Assembly (NCBI RefSeq): GCF_037176765.1
Contig: NC_090034.1
Location: 97,177,500-97,241,499 of the forward strand
From: Anolis sagrei
Lineage: Eukaryota; Chordata; Lepidosauria; Squamata; Anolidae
DNA: 64,000 nucleotides
Direction: 5' to 3'
The notes under the pieces are model-generated. The model was given only the letters and a program-made list of their open reading frames with translations, did no database searches and was not told the origin of the DNA. Position numbers and translations under genes: made by a program. Of the stretch, positions 1 to 11,384 are shown piece after piece (the first letter of the stretch is position 1; every line of letters begins with the position of its first letter).

Positions 1-182
1 TGTCGCAGGCAGATGGTACTTGTGGCACAAGTTTCAATTAATCATCTAAGCAATGGTGTTATGCCTCTGCTTGTAGTCTGTCTACATGATCTTCTTGCAG
101 CAGCTGAGGATGTGATCTATTGTTTCATCTGTTTCCTTGCAGAGTCTACGCTTGGGCTCTGTTGTTGACTTTTCAATTCTGG
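1..182 (-). mobile_element. R4-like LINE fragment
   Basis: The left edge, read on the minus strand, matches the start of the plus-strand LINE fragment at 47,680 (shared text on the Cys-Asp-Lys-Glu-Leu segment and the run before it). It is a decayed piece of the same non-LTR retrotransposon family, cut by the window edge. Confidence 0.5.
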
Positions 183-189
183 CTTTTCA

Positions 190-190
<1 letters not shown>

Positions 191-226
<36 letters not shown>
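191..226. repeat. (ATT)n microsatellite
   Basis: About twelve ATT units lie between an R4-like fragment and a CR1 fragment. Confidence 0.9.
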
Positions 227-227
<1 letters not shown>

Positions 228-756
228 GGAATATTGTGTCCAATTCTAGGCACCACAATTCAAGAGAGATATTGACAAGCTGTAATGTGTCCAGAGGAGG
301 GCGACTAAAATGATCAAGGGTCTGGGGAACAAGCCCTATGAGGAGCGGCTTAAGGAGCTAGGCATGTTTAGCCTGAAGAAGAGAAGGCTGAGAGGAGATA
401 TGATAGCCATGTATAAATATGTGAGAGGAAGCCACAGGGAGGAGGGAGCAAGCTTGTTTTCTGCTTCCTTGGAGACTAGGACGCGGAACAATGGCTTCAA
501 ACTACAAGAGAGGAGATTCCATCTGAACATGAGGAAGAACTTCCTGACTGTGAGAGCCGTTCAGCAGTGGAACTCTCTGCCCCAGAGTGTGGTGGAGGCT
601 CCTTCTTTGGAAGTTTTTAAACAGAGGCTGGATGGCCATCTGTCAGGGGTGATTTAAATGCAATATTCCTGCTTCTTGGCAGAGGGTTGGACTGGATGGC
701 CCATGAGGTCTCTTCCAACTCTTTGATTCTATGATGATGATGATGATGATGATGAT
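228..756 (+). mobile_element. CR1 LINE 3' end
   Basis: An open frame at 310-657 encodes the C-terminal tail of a CR1 ORF2 protein. Visible are the segments YEERLKELGMFSLKKRR, the block ending NNGFKLQERRFHLN, and VRAVQQWNSLP followed by SLEVFKQRLDGHL. The 3' end has the CR1-type terminal repeat around TTGATTCTATGATG, followed by a (GAT)n run. It is 5'-truncated, as is usual for CR1. The 115-residue frame is transposon coding sequence, not a host gene. Confidence 0.85.
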
Positions 757-1541
757 TGGGTTGTTGTGAGATCTCCGGCCTGCATGGCCATGTTCCAGAA
801 GCATCCTCTCCTGACATTTTACCCACATCTATGGCAGGCATCCTCAGAGGTTGTGAGGTCTGTTGGAAACTAGGCAAGTGAGGTTTATGTATCTGTGGAA
901 TATCCAAGGTGGCAGAAAAAAAAACCTCTTACCTCTTTGAGGCAACAGTGAATGTTGCAATTGGCTACCTTGATTAGCATGGAATAGACTTCTAAGCCTT
1001 GCTACTTCCTGCCTGGGATAATCCTTTTGTTGGGAGGTGTTAGCTGGCCCTGATTGAGTCTTTTCTGGAATTCCTCTGCTTTTTTGAGAGTTGCTCTTAA
1101 TTTACTGTCCTGTTTTTAAAGGGTTTTTTTTAATACTGGTAGCCAGATTTTGTTCATTTTCATGGTTTCCTCCTTTCTGTTGAAATTGTCCACATGCTTG
1201 TGGATTTCAATGGCTTCCCTGTGTTGTCTAAGATGGTGGTTGTTAGAGTAGTCCAGCATTTCTGTGTTCGCAAATAATATGCTGTGTCCAGGTTGGTTCA
1301 TCAATTGCAACATTCACACTGGCCTCCAGCAGACAAGGGTTCTTTCTCCCACCCTGGACATTTCACAGATATATAAACCCCACTTGCCTAGCTTCCAACA
1401 GACCTCACAACCTCTGAGGATGCCTGCCATAGATGTGGGCGAAACGTCAGGAGAGAATGCTTCTGGAGCATGGCCACACAGCAATCCAATGATTCCGGCC
1501 ATGAAAGCCTTCGACAACACAATAATAATTTTATTTCTTAC
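757..1541. mobile_element. Penelope-like element remnant with inverted ends
   Basis: The left part (757 to about 1303) reads on the minus strand as the 3' part of the Penelope-like element at 14.2-15.2 kb, including the tail after the GIY-YIG region. The right part (about 1304-1541) is the terminal repeat on the plus strand. The same terminal sequence thus occurs at both ends in opposite orientation. Confidence 0.7.
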
Positions 1542-2179
1542 CCGCCTCTCCACGTGACTCGAGGTGCGTTACAACGTAGCTAAAACACACACAGTTATCA
1601 TAAACATTATGTAAAATACACATAATAAAATCTATTTCTACAAAATACACAAATTAAAATACGCAGAACGAGGATTGCAATATAGTAAACACAAGACGCA
1701 AGTTTAAAATCCACAGTTCGTTTACATTTCACGTATACCTTACACACATAGCCTGAAGATAATATTATATAATAGTTTACATAAGCCTGTGTACATTGGA
1801 TTCTCGGAAAGCAAAGGTGTCACTGTCTCAGCCACGCATTTGGATAATACTCGATTTTGGAGTCTTCTGTATTACTCAAGTATTACCAAAGGCAATGGAA
1901 TGTGGATTCCTGGCTGGGCTTTAAACGTTTCCAGAGAGAACTTACTCAATCTTTTTTTGCTGATGCCAAAGAAAGTGGGCAAACAAATTTTCCCAAGGCG
2001 AGGTTGAAACCTAAAGGCTGACGCAAGCCTCCAGTTTGATCAAGGAAAGTATAATTAGCTGCATCTAATTATAACCGAGGAGGTGGCATAATACATAACA
2101 GGTCCTTTACGTTTGCCTAGAGATGCACCACTCAACTTTATATTTTTTTTCTTGCTCACTTTTTCTAGCTTCCGTCTAG
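1542..2179. other. AT-rich stretch, no gene seen
   Basis: The first part (about 1525-1700) resembles a minus-strand LINE/SINE tail ending in a TTTATTTCTTACCCGCC-type sequence. The rest holds no recognisable exon, RNA gene or repeat. A 72-codon open frame at 1789 has no family resemblance. Confidence 0.4.
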
Positions 2180-2255
2180 TTCAGACCTGGGCAAACTTGG
2201 GCCCTCCAGGTGTTTTGGACTTCAACTCCCACCATTCCTAACAGCCTCAGGCCCC
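2180..2255 (+). mobile_element. Half of a foldback MITE
   Basis: One arm of the palindromic element seen whole at 10,705 and 19,302 (GACCTGGGCAAACTTGGGCC, then GGTGTTTTGGACTTCAACTC). The other arm is missing. It abuts the hAT-like block that follows. Confidence 0.7.
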
Positions 2256-2259
2256 TTAT

Positions 2260-3746
2260 TTCCCCCCTCAGCCGCTTACACAGTATTTTCTTTTGATCTT
2301 GGGGGTTCTGTGTGGGAGGTTTGGCCCAATTCTATCATTAGTGAAGTTCAGAATGCTCTTTGATTGTAGGTGAACTATAAATCCCAGCAACTACAACTCC
2401 TGAATGTCAAGGTCTATTTTCCCCAAACACCACCAGTGTTCACATTTGGGCATATTGAGTATTCGTGCCAAGTTTGGTCCAGATCCATCATTGTTTGAGT
2501 CCACAGTGCTTTCTGGATCTAGGTGAACTACAAATTCCAAACTCAAGGTCAATGCCCACCAAATCCTTTCAGTATTTTCTGTTGGTCATGGGAATTCTGT
2601 GTGCCAAGTTTGGTTCAATTCCATCATTGGTGGAGTTCAGAATGCTCCTTGATTGTAGGTGAACTATAAATCCCAGCAATACAACTCCAAAATGTCAAGG
2701 TCTACTTTCCCCAGTGTTCACATTTGGGGCATATTGAGTATTCCTGCCAAGTTTGCTCCAGGTCTATCATTGTTTGAATCCACAGTGCTCTCTGGATGTA
2801 GGTGAACTACAACTCTTAAAAGTCAAGATCAGTATTTTCTGTTGGTCATGGGAGTTCTGTGTGCCAAGTTTGGTTCAGTTCCATCGTTGTGGATTTCAGA
2901 ATGCTCTTTGATTGTAGGTGAACTTTAAATCCCAGCAACTACAACTCCCAAATGTCAAGGTCTATTTTCCCCAAACTCCACCAGTGTTCACATTTGGGCA
3001 TATTGAGGTTTCGTGCCAAGTTTGGTCCATCATTGTTTTAGTCCACTGTGCTCTCTAGATGTAGGTGAACTACAATTCCCAAATTCAAGGCCAATGCCCA
3101 CCAGATCCTTCCAGTATTTTCTCTTGGCCATGGGAGTTCTGTGTGCAAAGTTTGGTTCAATTCCATCGTTGGTGGAGTTCAGAATGCTCTTTGATTGTAG
3201 GTGAACTATAAATCCCAGCAATACAACTCCAAAATGTAAAGGTCTATTTTCCCCAAACTCCCCCAGTGTTCACATTTGGGGCATATTGAGTATTGGTGCC
3301 AAGGTTGGTCCAGATCCATCATGTGCCCTCTGTATGTAGGTGAACTACAAGTCCAAAACTCAAGGTCAATGCCTGCCAAACCCTTCCAGTATTTTCTGTT
3401 GGTCATGGGAATTCTGTGTGCCAAGTTTGGTTCAATTCCATTGTTGGTGGAGTTCAGAAAGCTCTTTGATTGTAGGTGAACTATAAATCCCAGCAACTAC
3501 AACTCCCAAATGAGAAAATCAATACCCTCAATCCCACCAATATTCAAATTTGGTCCTATCTGGGATTTCTGCCAAATTTGGATCAGTGAATGAAAATACA
3601 TCCTGCATATCAGATATTTACATTACAATTCATAACAGTAGCAAAATTACAGTTGTGAAGTAGCAACGAAAATAATGTTGTGGTTGTGGGTCATCATGAG
3701 GAACTGTATTAAGGGGTCATGGCATTAGGAAGGTAGAGAACCACTG
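2260..3746 (+). mobile_element. hAT-like element with internal tandem module, 5'-truncated
   Basis: The right end, GGTAGAGAACCACTG, is the terminal inverted repeat of the complete element at 17,325-18,440. Inside are about four imperfect copies of a roughly 300-bp module made of lines such as TGTGCCAAGTTTGGTTCAAT, TTGATTGTAGGTGAACTATA and AATCCCAGCAACTACAACTC. The left terminus is missing. Confidence 0.7.
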
Positions 3747-4214
3747 GTGTAGATGCATCTTTAGTCAATCAATTCCCCTCGAATAGATTGAGTAATAATT
3801 CGATTTGAAAACTCATTTCCGTTTTCTGCAAAATAATTTGTTCTTTGACCCAGTTAAGTAATGGCTATGTGACACATTTCCATCTTCTGTGCTCGAAGCA
3901 CTGAATGCCACTGTAAAAATAGCCTAGCTATTCTGAATCTTGAACCTTTTACCCATTCCTGTCAACACGCAGTCACACTTTCCTGTTTTTGAGAGATGTT
4001 GTTCTTCGCAAAGGTCGGGGCTTAAGCAAAATCAGCGACGACGACAAAGAGGGAAATCTGAGTCCCTGAGATTCCACTCTGAAAAATGAAAGCACTTTAG
4101 GAGTTAAGCAAAATCAACAGGGTTTCCCCTCATTTGCTCCTCTGTAGTTTCAGGAAAATATTAATTGCAAATTTATTAAAAGTCTACAATGCGTCTTTGA
4201 CAAAAAGCTCCATC
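3747..4214. other. No gene or repeat recognised
   Basis: Single-copy-looking sequence. I see no splice-bounded open frame with protein-family character. Confidence 0.4.
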
Positions 4215-5690
4215 AAAGTAGTAATTGATTTTTTTCAACCCTCAAGTTGGAGTTTGGTGAGGCACCAATAACTTTTGGCTGAGAAGTCGAAAGACCTTGC
4301 AAAACTACAACTCCCAGGATTCCATCGCATTGAGCATGGCAGTTAAAGTGATGTCAAATTGCATTGATTCTACATTGTAGATATTTCCTGTGTCTAATGA
4401 AATCCAGACATTAGTAGTTTTGCAATGTGTTTAAAATTCTACTGCCCTGCCACCTGCCCGCACTACAAATCCCAGGATCCTGTAGGATGGAATCACAACA
4501 ATTAAAATCATACCAAAATGTTTATAATTGTGTCATACGAAAGGGACCTAATAAAAGACCTGTAATTACTATAGACAGCTTAGCCTTTCACAGTTTAGGA
4601 TACATCTACATTGTAGAATTAATGCAGTTTAGCCCCACTTGAACTGCCATGGCTATTTCAATGCTATGAAATTCTGGGATAAGATACTTACACTTCATTG
4701 GGTGCATCTACACTGCAGAATTAATGCAGTTTGATCTCTCTTGAGCTGCAGTGGCTCAATGCTGTGGAAGCCTGAGAGTTGTAGTTTGGTGAGATATTTA
4801 CCTTTCCTTGGATGCATCTACACTGTAGAATTAATGCAGTTTGACAACATTTGAACTGCCCTGGCTCAACTCTCTGGAATCCTGGGAGTTGTAGTTTTGT
4901 GAAATGTTTACCCTTCCTTGGATGCATCTACATGTAGAATCAATGCAATCTGACCCCATTTGAAATGCCATGACTCACTGCTATGGAATCCTGGGAGTTT
5001 TAGTTTGGTGAGATATTTTCCCTTCCATGGGTGTATCTACACTGTAGATTTGATGCAGTTCGGCCCCTCTTGAACTGCCATATCTCAATGCTATGGAATA
5101 TTGGGAGTTGTAATTTAGTGAAATATGCACCCTTCTGCAGGTGCATCAACACAGAATTGATGCAGTTTGGCCCCACTTGATCTTCCGTGGCTCAGTGATA
5201 TAGAAATCTGGGAGTTTTAGTTTGGTGAGATTTATTCATCCATGGATCGTAGAATCATAGAGTTGGGAAGAGATCTCATGGGCCATCCAGTCCAATACCC
5301 TGCCAAGAAGCAGTAAAATTGCACCCTAAGCACCCCCGACAGATGGCCATCCAGCCTCTGTTTAAAAGCCTCCAAAGAAGGAGCCTCTACCACACGTCAG
5401 GACAGAGAGTTCCACTGCTGAACAGCTCTCACAGTCAGGAAGTTCTTCATAATTTTCAGATGGAACATTACATCTACAATGTAGAATTAATGCAGTTTGA
5501 CCCCACTTGAACTTCCATGGCTCAATGCTATTGAATCCTGAGAGCTATAGTTTGGTGAGGCACCAAACTCTTTGGCAGAGAAGGCAAAAGGCCTTTTCAA
5601 ACTACAACTCCCATAATTGCATAGCATCAAAAGTGGAGTCAAACTGCATTGAAGATGTAGTCATGGTTTCATCCTATAAAATCCAGAGAC
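4215..5690. repeat. Foldback MITE with tandemly amplified half-units (about 110 bp)
   Basis: The phrase GCATCTACACTGTAGAATTA recurs near 4601, 4703, 4813, 4923, 5031 and 5142, a period close to 110 bp. Each unit ends in CCTGGGAGTTGTAGTTTGGT. The outer parts (4215-4385 and 5470-5690) carry the second arm, with ACTACAACTCCCAGGATTCC in the opposite sense. This looks like an inverted-repeat MITE in which one arm was amplified in tandem. Confidence 0.75.
5242..5467 (-). mobile_element. CR1 LINE 3' fragment inside the MITE array
   Basis: Minus-strand CR1 tail: ATCATAGAGTTGGGAAGAGA, then GATGGCCATCCAGCCTCTGT and TTCCACTGCTGAACAGCTCT, as in the copies at 52,490 and 61,650. It interrupts the 110-bp array and is therefore younger. 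Confidence 0.8.
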
Positions 5691-6379
5691 CTGCATGTCA
5701 AGAAAAGGAAAAAATGTTTAGCTGGAGATCTCTACTGTCTCCGCAAAATGCAAGCCCTTTATCTGGTTGTTGATGTTCCCCTGAGGATGTGCAAAGTGCA
5801 TTTCGTCGCCTTTTGGAGGATTCGTAGATTGCAACGCGGCTTCCAGAAAAGGCTTGACTTTCTATGTGTAATTTCCGGGATGCTTCATCTGCTCCAGGTG
5901 GAATTGTTCACTCGGCCGGAACGGTGCTTCATTTCCTGCCTTTCCAAAGGCAAGCTGAGCGAATGCCTGGGTGAGTCACCTTGTTATGGGTTGCTCATCC
6001 TCGCTGGGATTGTGTTTTGTTTCAACAAGGCACCGAAACCAACGGAGCTGAACACAGCTGCTCTGCTGGAATGACACACCTCGGCGATACCTGCTCTCCC
6101 AAAAGATACTGCTCCGCTCTGTGGTTGTAGTTGTGTTTTCCTGTGTTTGCAAACTTTCTGGTAAATCCTCGACTGGCATTGGCGGGATTTTGGATCATTG
6201 AGAGATCCAAAGCGAAAAGGAAAATCTTCTTTTGCCTCCTCCTGCAACAGTTCTCGGGGTCTGATTTCTTTGTTTATGATGGCCACGCCACGTTTGTGGC
6301 TTTGACCTTTGCTAAAAAGCAGTCTAGTGACACAAAAGCCGACTTACAATTCCAGTCCTGGAGTGCCAATTTTAAACTT
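5691..6379. other. Unique intergenic or intronic stretch, no gene called
   Basis: Open frames exist on both strands (5748-6074 plus, 5984-6286 minus, 6131-6604 plus), but none resembles a protein family and they overlap each other. There is an AP-1-like TGAGTCA near 5972. It could be regulatory; this is not shown. Confidence 0.3.
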
Positions 6380-6381
6380 TA

Positions 6382-7075
6382 CTTACTTACTCCAAGGAGG
6401 ATTGTCTTCCAGTATTCTTGTGGGTCCATATGTGGCTGTGGAGCCCTATTCTTGCTCTGCATCTTCTTCCGCAGTGAGGGCATTGGTTTCCAGGTGGCGG
6501 TCTTGGCCGGGGTTGGCTTGATGTGCCTTCCTCTTGGCACGCTTCTCCCTTTCGCCCTCCATTCGTGCATCTTCAAATTCTGCAACACTGCAGGTCACAG
6601 CTGACCTCCAGCTGGAGCGCTCAAGGGCTAGGGCTTCCCAGTTCTCTGTGTCTATGCCAGAGTTTTTAAGGTTGGCTTTGAGCCCATCTTTCAATCTCTT
6701 TTCCTGTCCACCAACATTCTGTTTTCCGTTCTTGAGTTCGGAGTAGAGCAACTGCTTTGGGAGACAGTGGTCAGGCATCCGGACAACGTGGCCGGTCCAG
6801 CGGAGTTGATGGCGGAGGACCATAGCTTCAATGCTGGTGGTCTTTGCTTCTTCCAGCATGCTGACGTTTGTCCGTCTGTCTTCCCAAGAGATTTGCAGGA
6901 TTTTCCGGAGGCAGTGCTGATGGAATCATTCCAGGAGTTGCATGTGACGTCTGTAGACAGTCCACGTCTCACGGGCATATAGCAAGGTTGTGAGGACAAT
7001 AGCTCTATAAACAAGCACCTTGGTATCCCTACGGATGTCCCGGCCAATTTTAAAAGCACCTTGCCATTTGTAAAC
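6382..7075 (-). mobile_element. Non-LTR retrotransposon C-terminal fragment
   Basis: The minus strand encodes the region downstream of a LINE reverse transcriptase: TTSIEAMVLRHQLRWTGHVV, RMPDHCLPKQLLYSELKNGK, then a basic stretch and IDTENWEALALERSSWRSAV. The block LRWTGHVxRMxDxxLPKQL is common in vertebrate non-LTR elements. The frame shifts several times across the fragment. The clade is not settled from this piece. Confidence 0.75.
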
Positions 7076-7145
7076 ATTGCCTTTTTAAAATTCTAAGATG
7101 CACTTTCCCCCCATATAAACATCTTTACAAAGGGGTGCATCTTAG

Positions 7146-7580
7146 ACCCCATCTACACTGCCATATAATGTATTAGAGCATTTTAAAAATAAGTTGGTGA
7201 GTGTGTTAACTGAAAATGCAAAGCATGAAGCTGATTGGTTGGGCTATGTCCAAGAGGCTAGCTGAGCCTGGGAGTTTTGGTAACAGTTACATAAACAAGG
7301 TTTTGCTTCTGGGATGCTGGAAGAAGATCTTCCACATGGACACCTAAGGACCATTTGAATCTCTCTTAAAGGACATTGTGTGAGTCAATGCAACTGTTCA
7401 CATGACTGTATATATGTTGCTCTGCATTTTAAAGAGTGAACCTTTTGTTCTTTACTGATCATCTGTGTGGCATATCTTTTCTATGGCAAGACAGTGTGTG
7501 GATTGGTAAAATGTGAACTATGCATGATTTTCATTCCACCACAGTTTGAAACCGCATTATATGGTCAATGTGTACACTCA
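7146..7580. mobile_element. Probable MITE interrupted by other sequence
   Basis: CCCATCTACACTGCCATATA on the left and a complementary CATTATATGGTCAATGTGTA on the right look like the arms of a small inverted-repeat element. The intervening 380 bp is unclassified. Confidence 0.35.
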
Positions 7581-7679
7581 TATCATATCGCTCAATGCAT
7601 TACAAGCAGTCCCCAAGTTACAAGCACCCACATTATAAACAACTTATAGTTAACAATGGGTCTGAGACAACAGGAAGTA

Positions 7680-8170
7680 AAATAAATTTGCACCGGGATT
7701 GTGGCACAGCTGGCTGAGTGTCAGCTGCATTAAGATCACTCTGACCAAAAGGTCATGAGTTGGAAACCAGCCCAGGTTGGAGTGGGTTTCCAACCAATTG
7801 CGTGTAGCTTGTTGTTGACCTTTGCAACCCAAAAGACAGTTGCATCTGTCAAGTAGGAAAATAAGGTACCACCTTAAAGTGTGGGGAGGCTAAATTAACT
7901 AATTTATGAGGCCATAAAGAAGACTCCAGCAAAACATTCCAGCGGGGAAGCGTGCGGGGAATGCGGAAGTGCTTCATCAGCGTCACAGATGGGCAGTGAA
8001 AGTGACAGCTCCCCTGGCGGCCAGAAAAAAGTTAAATAGCCTCTGTGCATGTTTGTATGTCAAAATTGGCATTGAATGTTTACCATGTATGTGTACACTG
8101 TAATCCGCCCTGAGTCCCCTGTGGGGTGAGAAGGGCGGAATATAAAAGCTGTAAATAAATAAATTAATCT
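7680..8170 (+). mobile_element. tRNA-derived SINE with LINE-type tail
   Basis: The head GATTGTGGCACAGCTGGCTG and GACCAAAAGGTCATGAGTTG resemble tRNA A and B boxes. The tail (CCGCCCTGAGTCCCCTGTGG, then GGCGGAATATAAA and AAATAAATAAA) matches LINE tails elsewhere in the window. Relatives occur at 26,405, 42,168 and 53,325. Confidence 0.75.
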
Positions 8171-9424
8171 CTAGGAAGGGAAATTAACTCCTGGAAGAGT
8201 TATTATCATGGGGAAGAAAGGCGTATCCACCAATCCTTTTACCACAACAAGCCGTGTGTGTGTTTGTGTATGTACGTGTTCCCACTTACAAACAAATTCA
8301 ACTTAAGAACAAACCTACAGAACCTATCTTGTTCATTCGTAACTAATTTGGGGACTGCCTGTATATAGCAGTGTAGATGAGGTCTTAGAATTGAAGGCAG
8401 TATCTATATTTTATTGGTGGTATTCAAATTAATGTGCATCTTACAATCTGTGATGCTTCAAATCAAAGAAATATAGTGATTGTAATTTTTTAAGCCTTCA
8501 AAAGTGGGCCTTTGTAGATGTCCAGCTCCGGCAGGATTGTATAAGATTAGCACAAAATGTAGTGATGGATTAGAAGGCCATCATTACATTTATTTGTATT
8601 TATATTCTGCTTTGCGTCTCCTTTGAGAGAAAGGAAGCATGATATAAATACAACAAGAACAAGAATAGTAATAATTTAACATAAAAATTAGAGTGATGGT
8701 AGAGATGTATTTTTTATTTTTGCCAATTCCTGGTGGGTTCAGACTTTCCAGTCTCCCCAAATGAGACTTCAAAGGCCGAAAGGCAAGTGTGAGACAGGCG
8801 CATAAGAAGGCTCGGTGCAGAAGAATTGTGTCAAGACTTTCATTTTCCCTTTTCTGACTCTTCAAAGAAGTGCGCTGTTGCTTGAACCTTCATTGGAAAC
8901 AAACAGTTCGGGTTCCATCTGCCCCCAGCCTGGGACTTTGCTCATAAAGAAATGGGGATTTGCACCTCTGTGTCATGCAAGGAGAGTACAGTTTGTTTGC
9001 GATGATGGGAACTAGCAAAACAAGTGGAAAGTCTACTCATATCTCCTGCTAGAAAGATTTTTCATCTTGTTTTGAAAATCATCGCAATCTTGTACTGCCT
9101 TCATATCTGTGGGTTGCACTTACCTACACTTGCATGGTCTGGCTGTTGTTGTTGTTGTTGTTGTTGTTGTGAGTGCATTAGAAAGGCAAGATCCACAATA
9201 TAACCTTGCCATTTTCATACCAATCGTTATGGCTGGCTCTAACTTACAGGATCTTCAGATTTGATGAGGCACTAATACGGGATGGGAATCATGCAGCCTT
9301 TCAGATGTTGTTGTTCTGCAACTGCCAGAATTTCTCATCATCAGTTATCCTGGCTAAGGATGCTGGGACCTGCCGTCCAAGAAGAACTCCCTATCTCACT
9401 GAACATTCTCTTACCAGAGTAAGC
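8171..9424. other. No gene recognised
   Basis: Contains a (TTG)n microsatellite at about 9143-9168. The 91-codon minus frame at 8590-8865 and the plus frames at 8815 and 9206 have no family resemblance. Confidence 0.35.
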
Positions 9425-9617
9425 CCTCAGTTGCACAGTGGGTCAAAGCGCTGAGCTGCTGAACTTGCTGACCGAAAGGTTGCAGGTTCAAATCTAGGGA
9501 GCGGGGAGAGCTCCCGCAGTTAGCCCCAGCTTCTGCCAACCTAGCAGTTTGAAAACATGCAACTGTGAGTAGATCAATAGGTACCGCTCCAGCAGAAAGG
9601 TAACAGCGCTCCATGTA
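9425..9617 (+). mobile_element. tRNA-derived SINE, 5' part
   Basis: Head TTGCACAGTGGGTCAAAGCG, B-box-like GGTTGCAGGTTCAAATCTAG, then CTTCTGCCAACCTAGCAGTT and GAGTAGATCAATAGGTACCG. It stops abruptly at TCCATGTAGTCA, where the mariner sequence begins. Confidence 0.8.
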
Positions 9618-9624
9618 GTCAAAA

Positions 9625-10310
9625 AAATACAAAGAATGAATATATTTTAATAAAACTTACGTGGATTGCAGCATGGGTTTTACATTATTTTTCCACATAA
9701 TCACAATTTGCTTCAAAATATTTTGTCATCTATGGACGAGTTTTTGATGCCTGTATCATAGCCAGTTTGTCACTTCTGATTTCACCATGTTTTCCACCCA
9801 GGTGTTCCTTCAGTTTAGTGAACAGATGAGAGACACTGGGTGCGAGATTGGGGCTGTCAGAGGGGTGGCTTAAAACATCCCAGCCAAATGAAATCAACAA
9901 CTCTTGTGTTGCATGAGCGGTGTGCGGATGTGCATTGTTATGAAGGAGACAGACTCCTGCTGTCAGCATCCCACGGCGTTTGTTTTGGATGGCTCTGCGA
10001 AGTTTCTTTACGGTCTTATAATATATTCCGTACCCATTTTACCACATACTGCCTTGGCATTACATCCTCTCCATAAACTGAAACAATTTTGTGATGAATT
10101 GCAGCGGCATTCATGCCCTTAGCATTTCGGTGCTTATTATAGTGCAAACTTCGCACTTGGAGGGAAACAGAATGAGAACCTTCACCGCAACGCCAGTTGA
10201 TGAGCTACTGACAACTGGCACTGCTCGTTCACTTCTTGCTGCACAGAAGTGATACCAATTTTCCCTGAGATAATTCCCTGCGAGAGCTACATGCCTTGTA
10301 ACCTTACTTT
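9625..10310 (-). mobile_element. mariner-family transposase remnant
   Basis: A minus frame at 9730-9969 contains LLHNNAHPHTAHATQELL and FGWDVLSHPSDSPNLAPSVS, the second and third parts of the mariner D,D34D catalytic core. The HDNA aspartate reads Asn and the third aspartate, normally in PSDY, is lost, so the copy is inactive. Transposase-like sequence continues to about 10,310. Terminal repeats were not resolved. Confidence 0.75.
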
Positions 10311-10404
10311 CCGTATCACCCTAGTATATTTGCTGCTCTTCTTCCCATGGAGCAGGCTTGTGGTATTCTGTGAAGTTTGGGTTTAGGATATCTAGGATAT
10401 CATA

Positions 10405-10461
10405 ATCTGTGGATGTGAGCCGCACTGAGTCCCTTGGGGAGATGGTAGCGGGCTATAAATA

Positions 10462-10500
<39 letters not shown>

Positions 10501-10502
10501 GC
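10405..10502 (+). mobile_element. LINE/SINE tail plus (ATT)n
   Basis: GTGAGCCGCACTGAGTCCCT and GGGCTATAAATAAAGTATTA are the standard tail of the local LINE-mobilised elements, ending in an ATT microsatellite. Confidence 0.65.
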
Positions 10503-10704
10503 TCAAGTTTCAGTATATATAATGTACAAAGGTGTGCCTTATATAAAATGGCAAAATTGAGATTTGCTTTTTGGGATTTATTATTTTTTCAAAATATATA
10601 TTTTCAAGTCATGGATAGTCGACTTTGTGGATACAGAATCTGTGGATATGCAAGTCTTAATTTTGTTGATTTGATTTAAATGTTCTCTCTAGGAATTTCT
10701 AGAT

Positions 10705-10830
10705 CAGGCATGGGCAACCTTCGGCCCTCCAGGTGTTTTGGACTTCAACTCCCACAATTCCTAACAGCCGTTAGGAATTGTGGGAGTTGAAGTCCAAAAC
10801 ACTTGGAGGGCTGAAGTTTGCCCATGCCTG
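10705..10830. mobile_element. Foldback MITE (near-perfect palindrome)
   Basis: CAGGCATGGGCAACCTTCGG at the left is mirrored by GAAGTTTGCCCATGCCTG at the right. The central arms (GTGTTTTGGACTTCAACTCC and its complement) meet at AACAGCCGTTAGG. The arms are about 60 bp with almost no loop. Confidence 0.9.
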
Positions 10831-11194
10831 ATCTAGAGCTTTCAGTGTCAGAGTCCTGTTGGAGAACCTAAACATTCCTAGAGAAAAATTCTCTCAGATC
10901 AAAATTTTTTGCAATTCTTGTATATCTGCAATGTTCCCACTTTCATAGGGGTCTGTACCCCTAACTGCAGTGACTACAGAGACCGGGAACCAGCTTCCAA
11001 CATGCCTGCCTCAGTCTTCCTTCCTTCAATGTGACTCTCACTCTTTCTCTCTCGAGCTTTGCTGTCATGGAAAATGTCTTGCAAGATTTCCTCCCGCCGG
11101 GTTGCTTGGCATCCTTGCTGGCATCATCATTTGCTGTGCCCATTCTTTCTCTTCTCCCCGCCTCTTTCAGACAAAAAAAAGGAAGAAAAGGGAA

Positions 11195-11275
11195 GGGCCT
11201 CACGTGGCGTAAATATTATGGGTGGGGAGTGGCGTGGGAAGCGCATAAAAGGGACAGGCGGTGTGCTCGCCCAGA
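11195..11275 (+). promoter_or_regulatory. Candidate TATA promoter
   Basis: CTCACGTGGCG (a CACGTG E-box) near 11,199 is followed by GCGCATAAAAGGGACAG, a TATA-like box near 11,240. A start about 25-30 bp downstream would fall near 11,270, ahead of an open exon with a strong donor. The segment is more CpG-containing than its surroundings. No transcript data; inference from sequence. Confidence 0.35.
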
Positions 11276-11282
11276 GACGATT

Positions 11283-11384
11283 ATGCTCACGCTTCCTCTT
11301 GCTTCAGAGCTGGGACTGCTCAGTTGTTGGGTTAACGTCGGCCTCGGGGAGGCCATGAGAAAGCTGGAGGGGGGCTCCTTTCGG
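11283..11384 (+). CDS. Candidate alternative first coding exon of ITPKC
   Basis: An ATG at 11,283, and a second in-frame ATG at 11,355 with good context (GGCCATGAG), open a frame that runs without stop to CTCCTTTCGG and the consensus donor GTGAGT at 11,385. The frame ends at codon phase 0. The next clear host exon downstream, ITPKC exon 2 at 23,534, also starts at phase 0 on the same strand, so joining them keeps the kinase frame and gives a protein with a 34- or 10-residue leader. A TATA-like box lies about 40 bp upstream. Against it: the leader resembles no known ITPKC sequence, a polypyrimidine-AG (CTTCCTCTTGCTTCAG) at about 11,291-11,306 could instead be an acceptor, and the exon end belongs to a tandem repeat. 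It could also belong to an unrelated non-coding transcript. Confidence 0.3.

Noticed and set aside
6131-6604. 157-codon plus-strand frame
   Set aside because: Its second half is antisense to a LINE coding fragment and the first half matches nothing.
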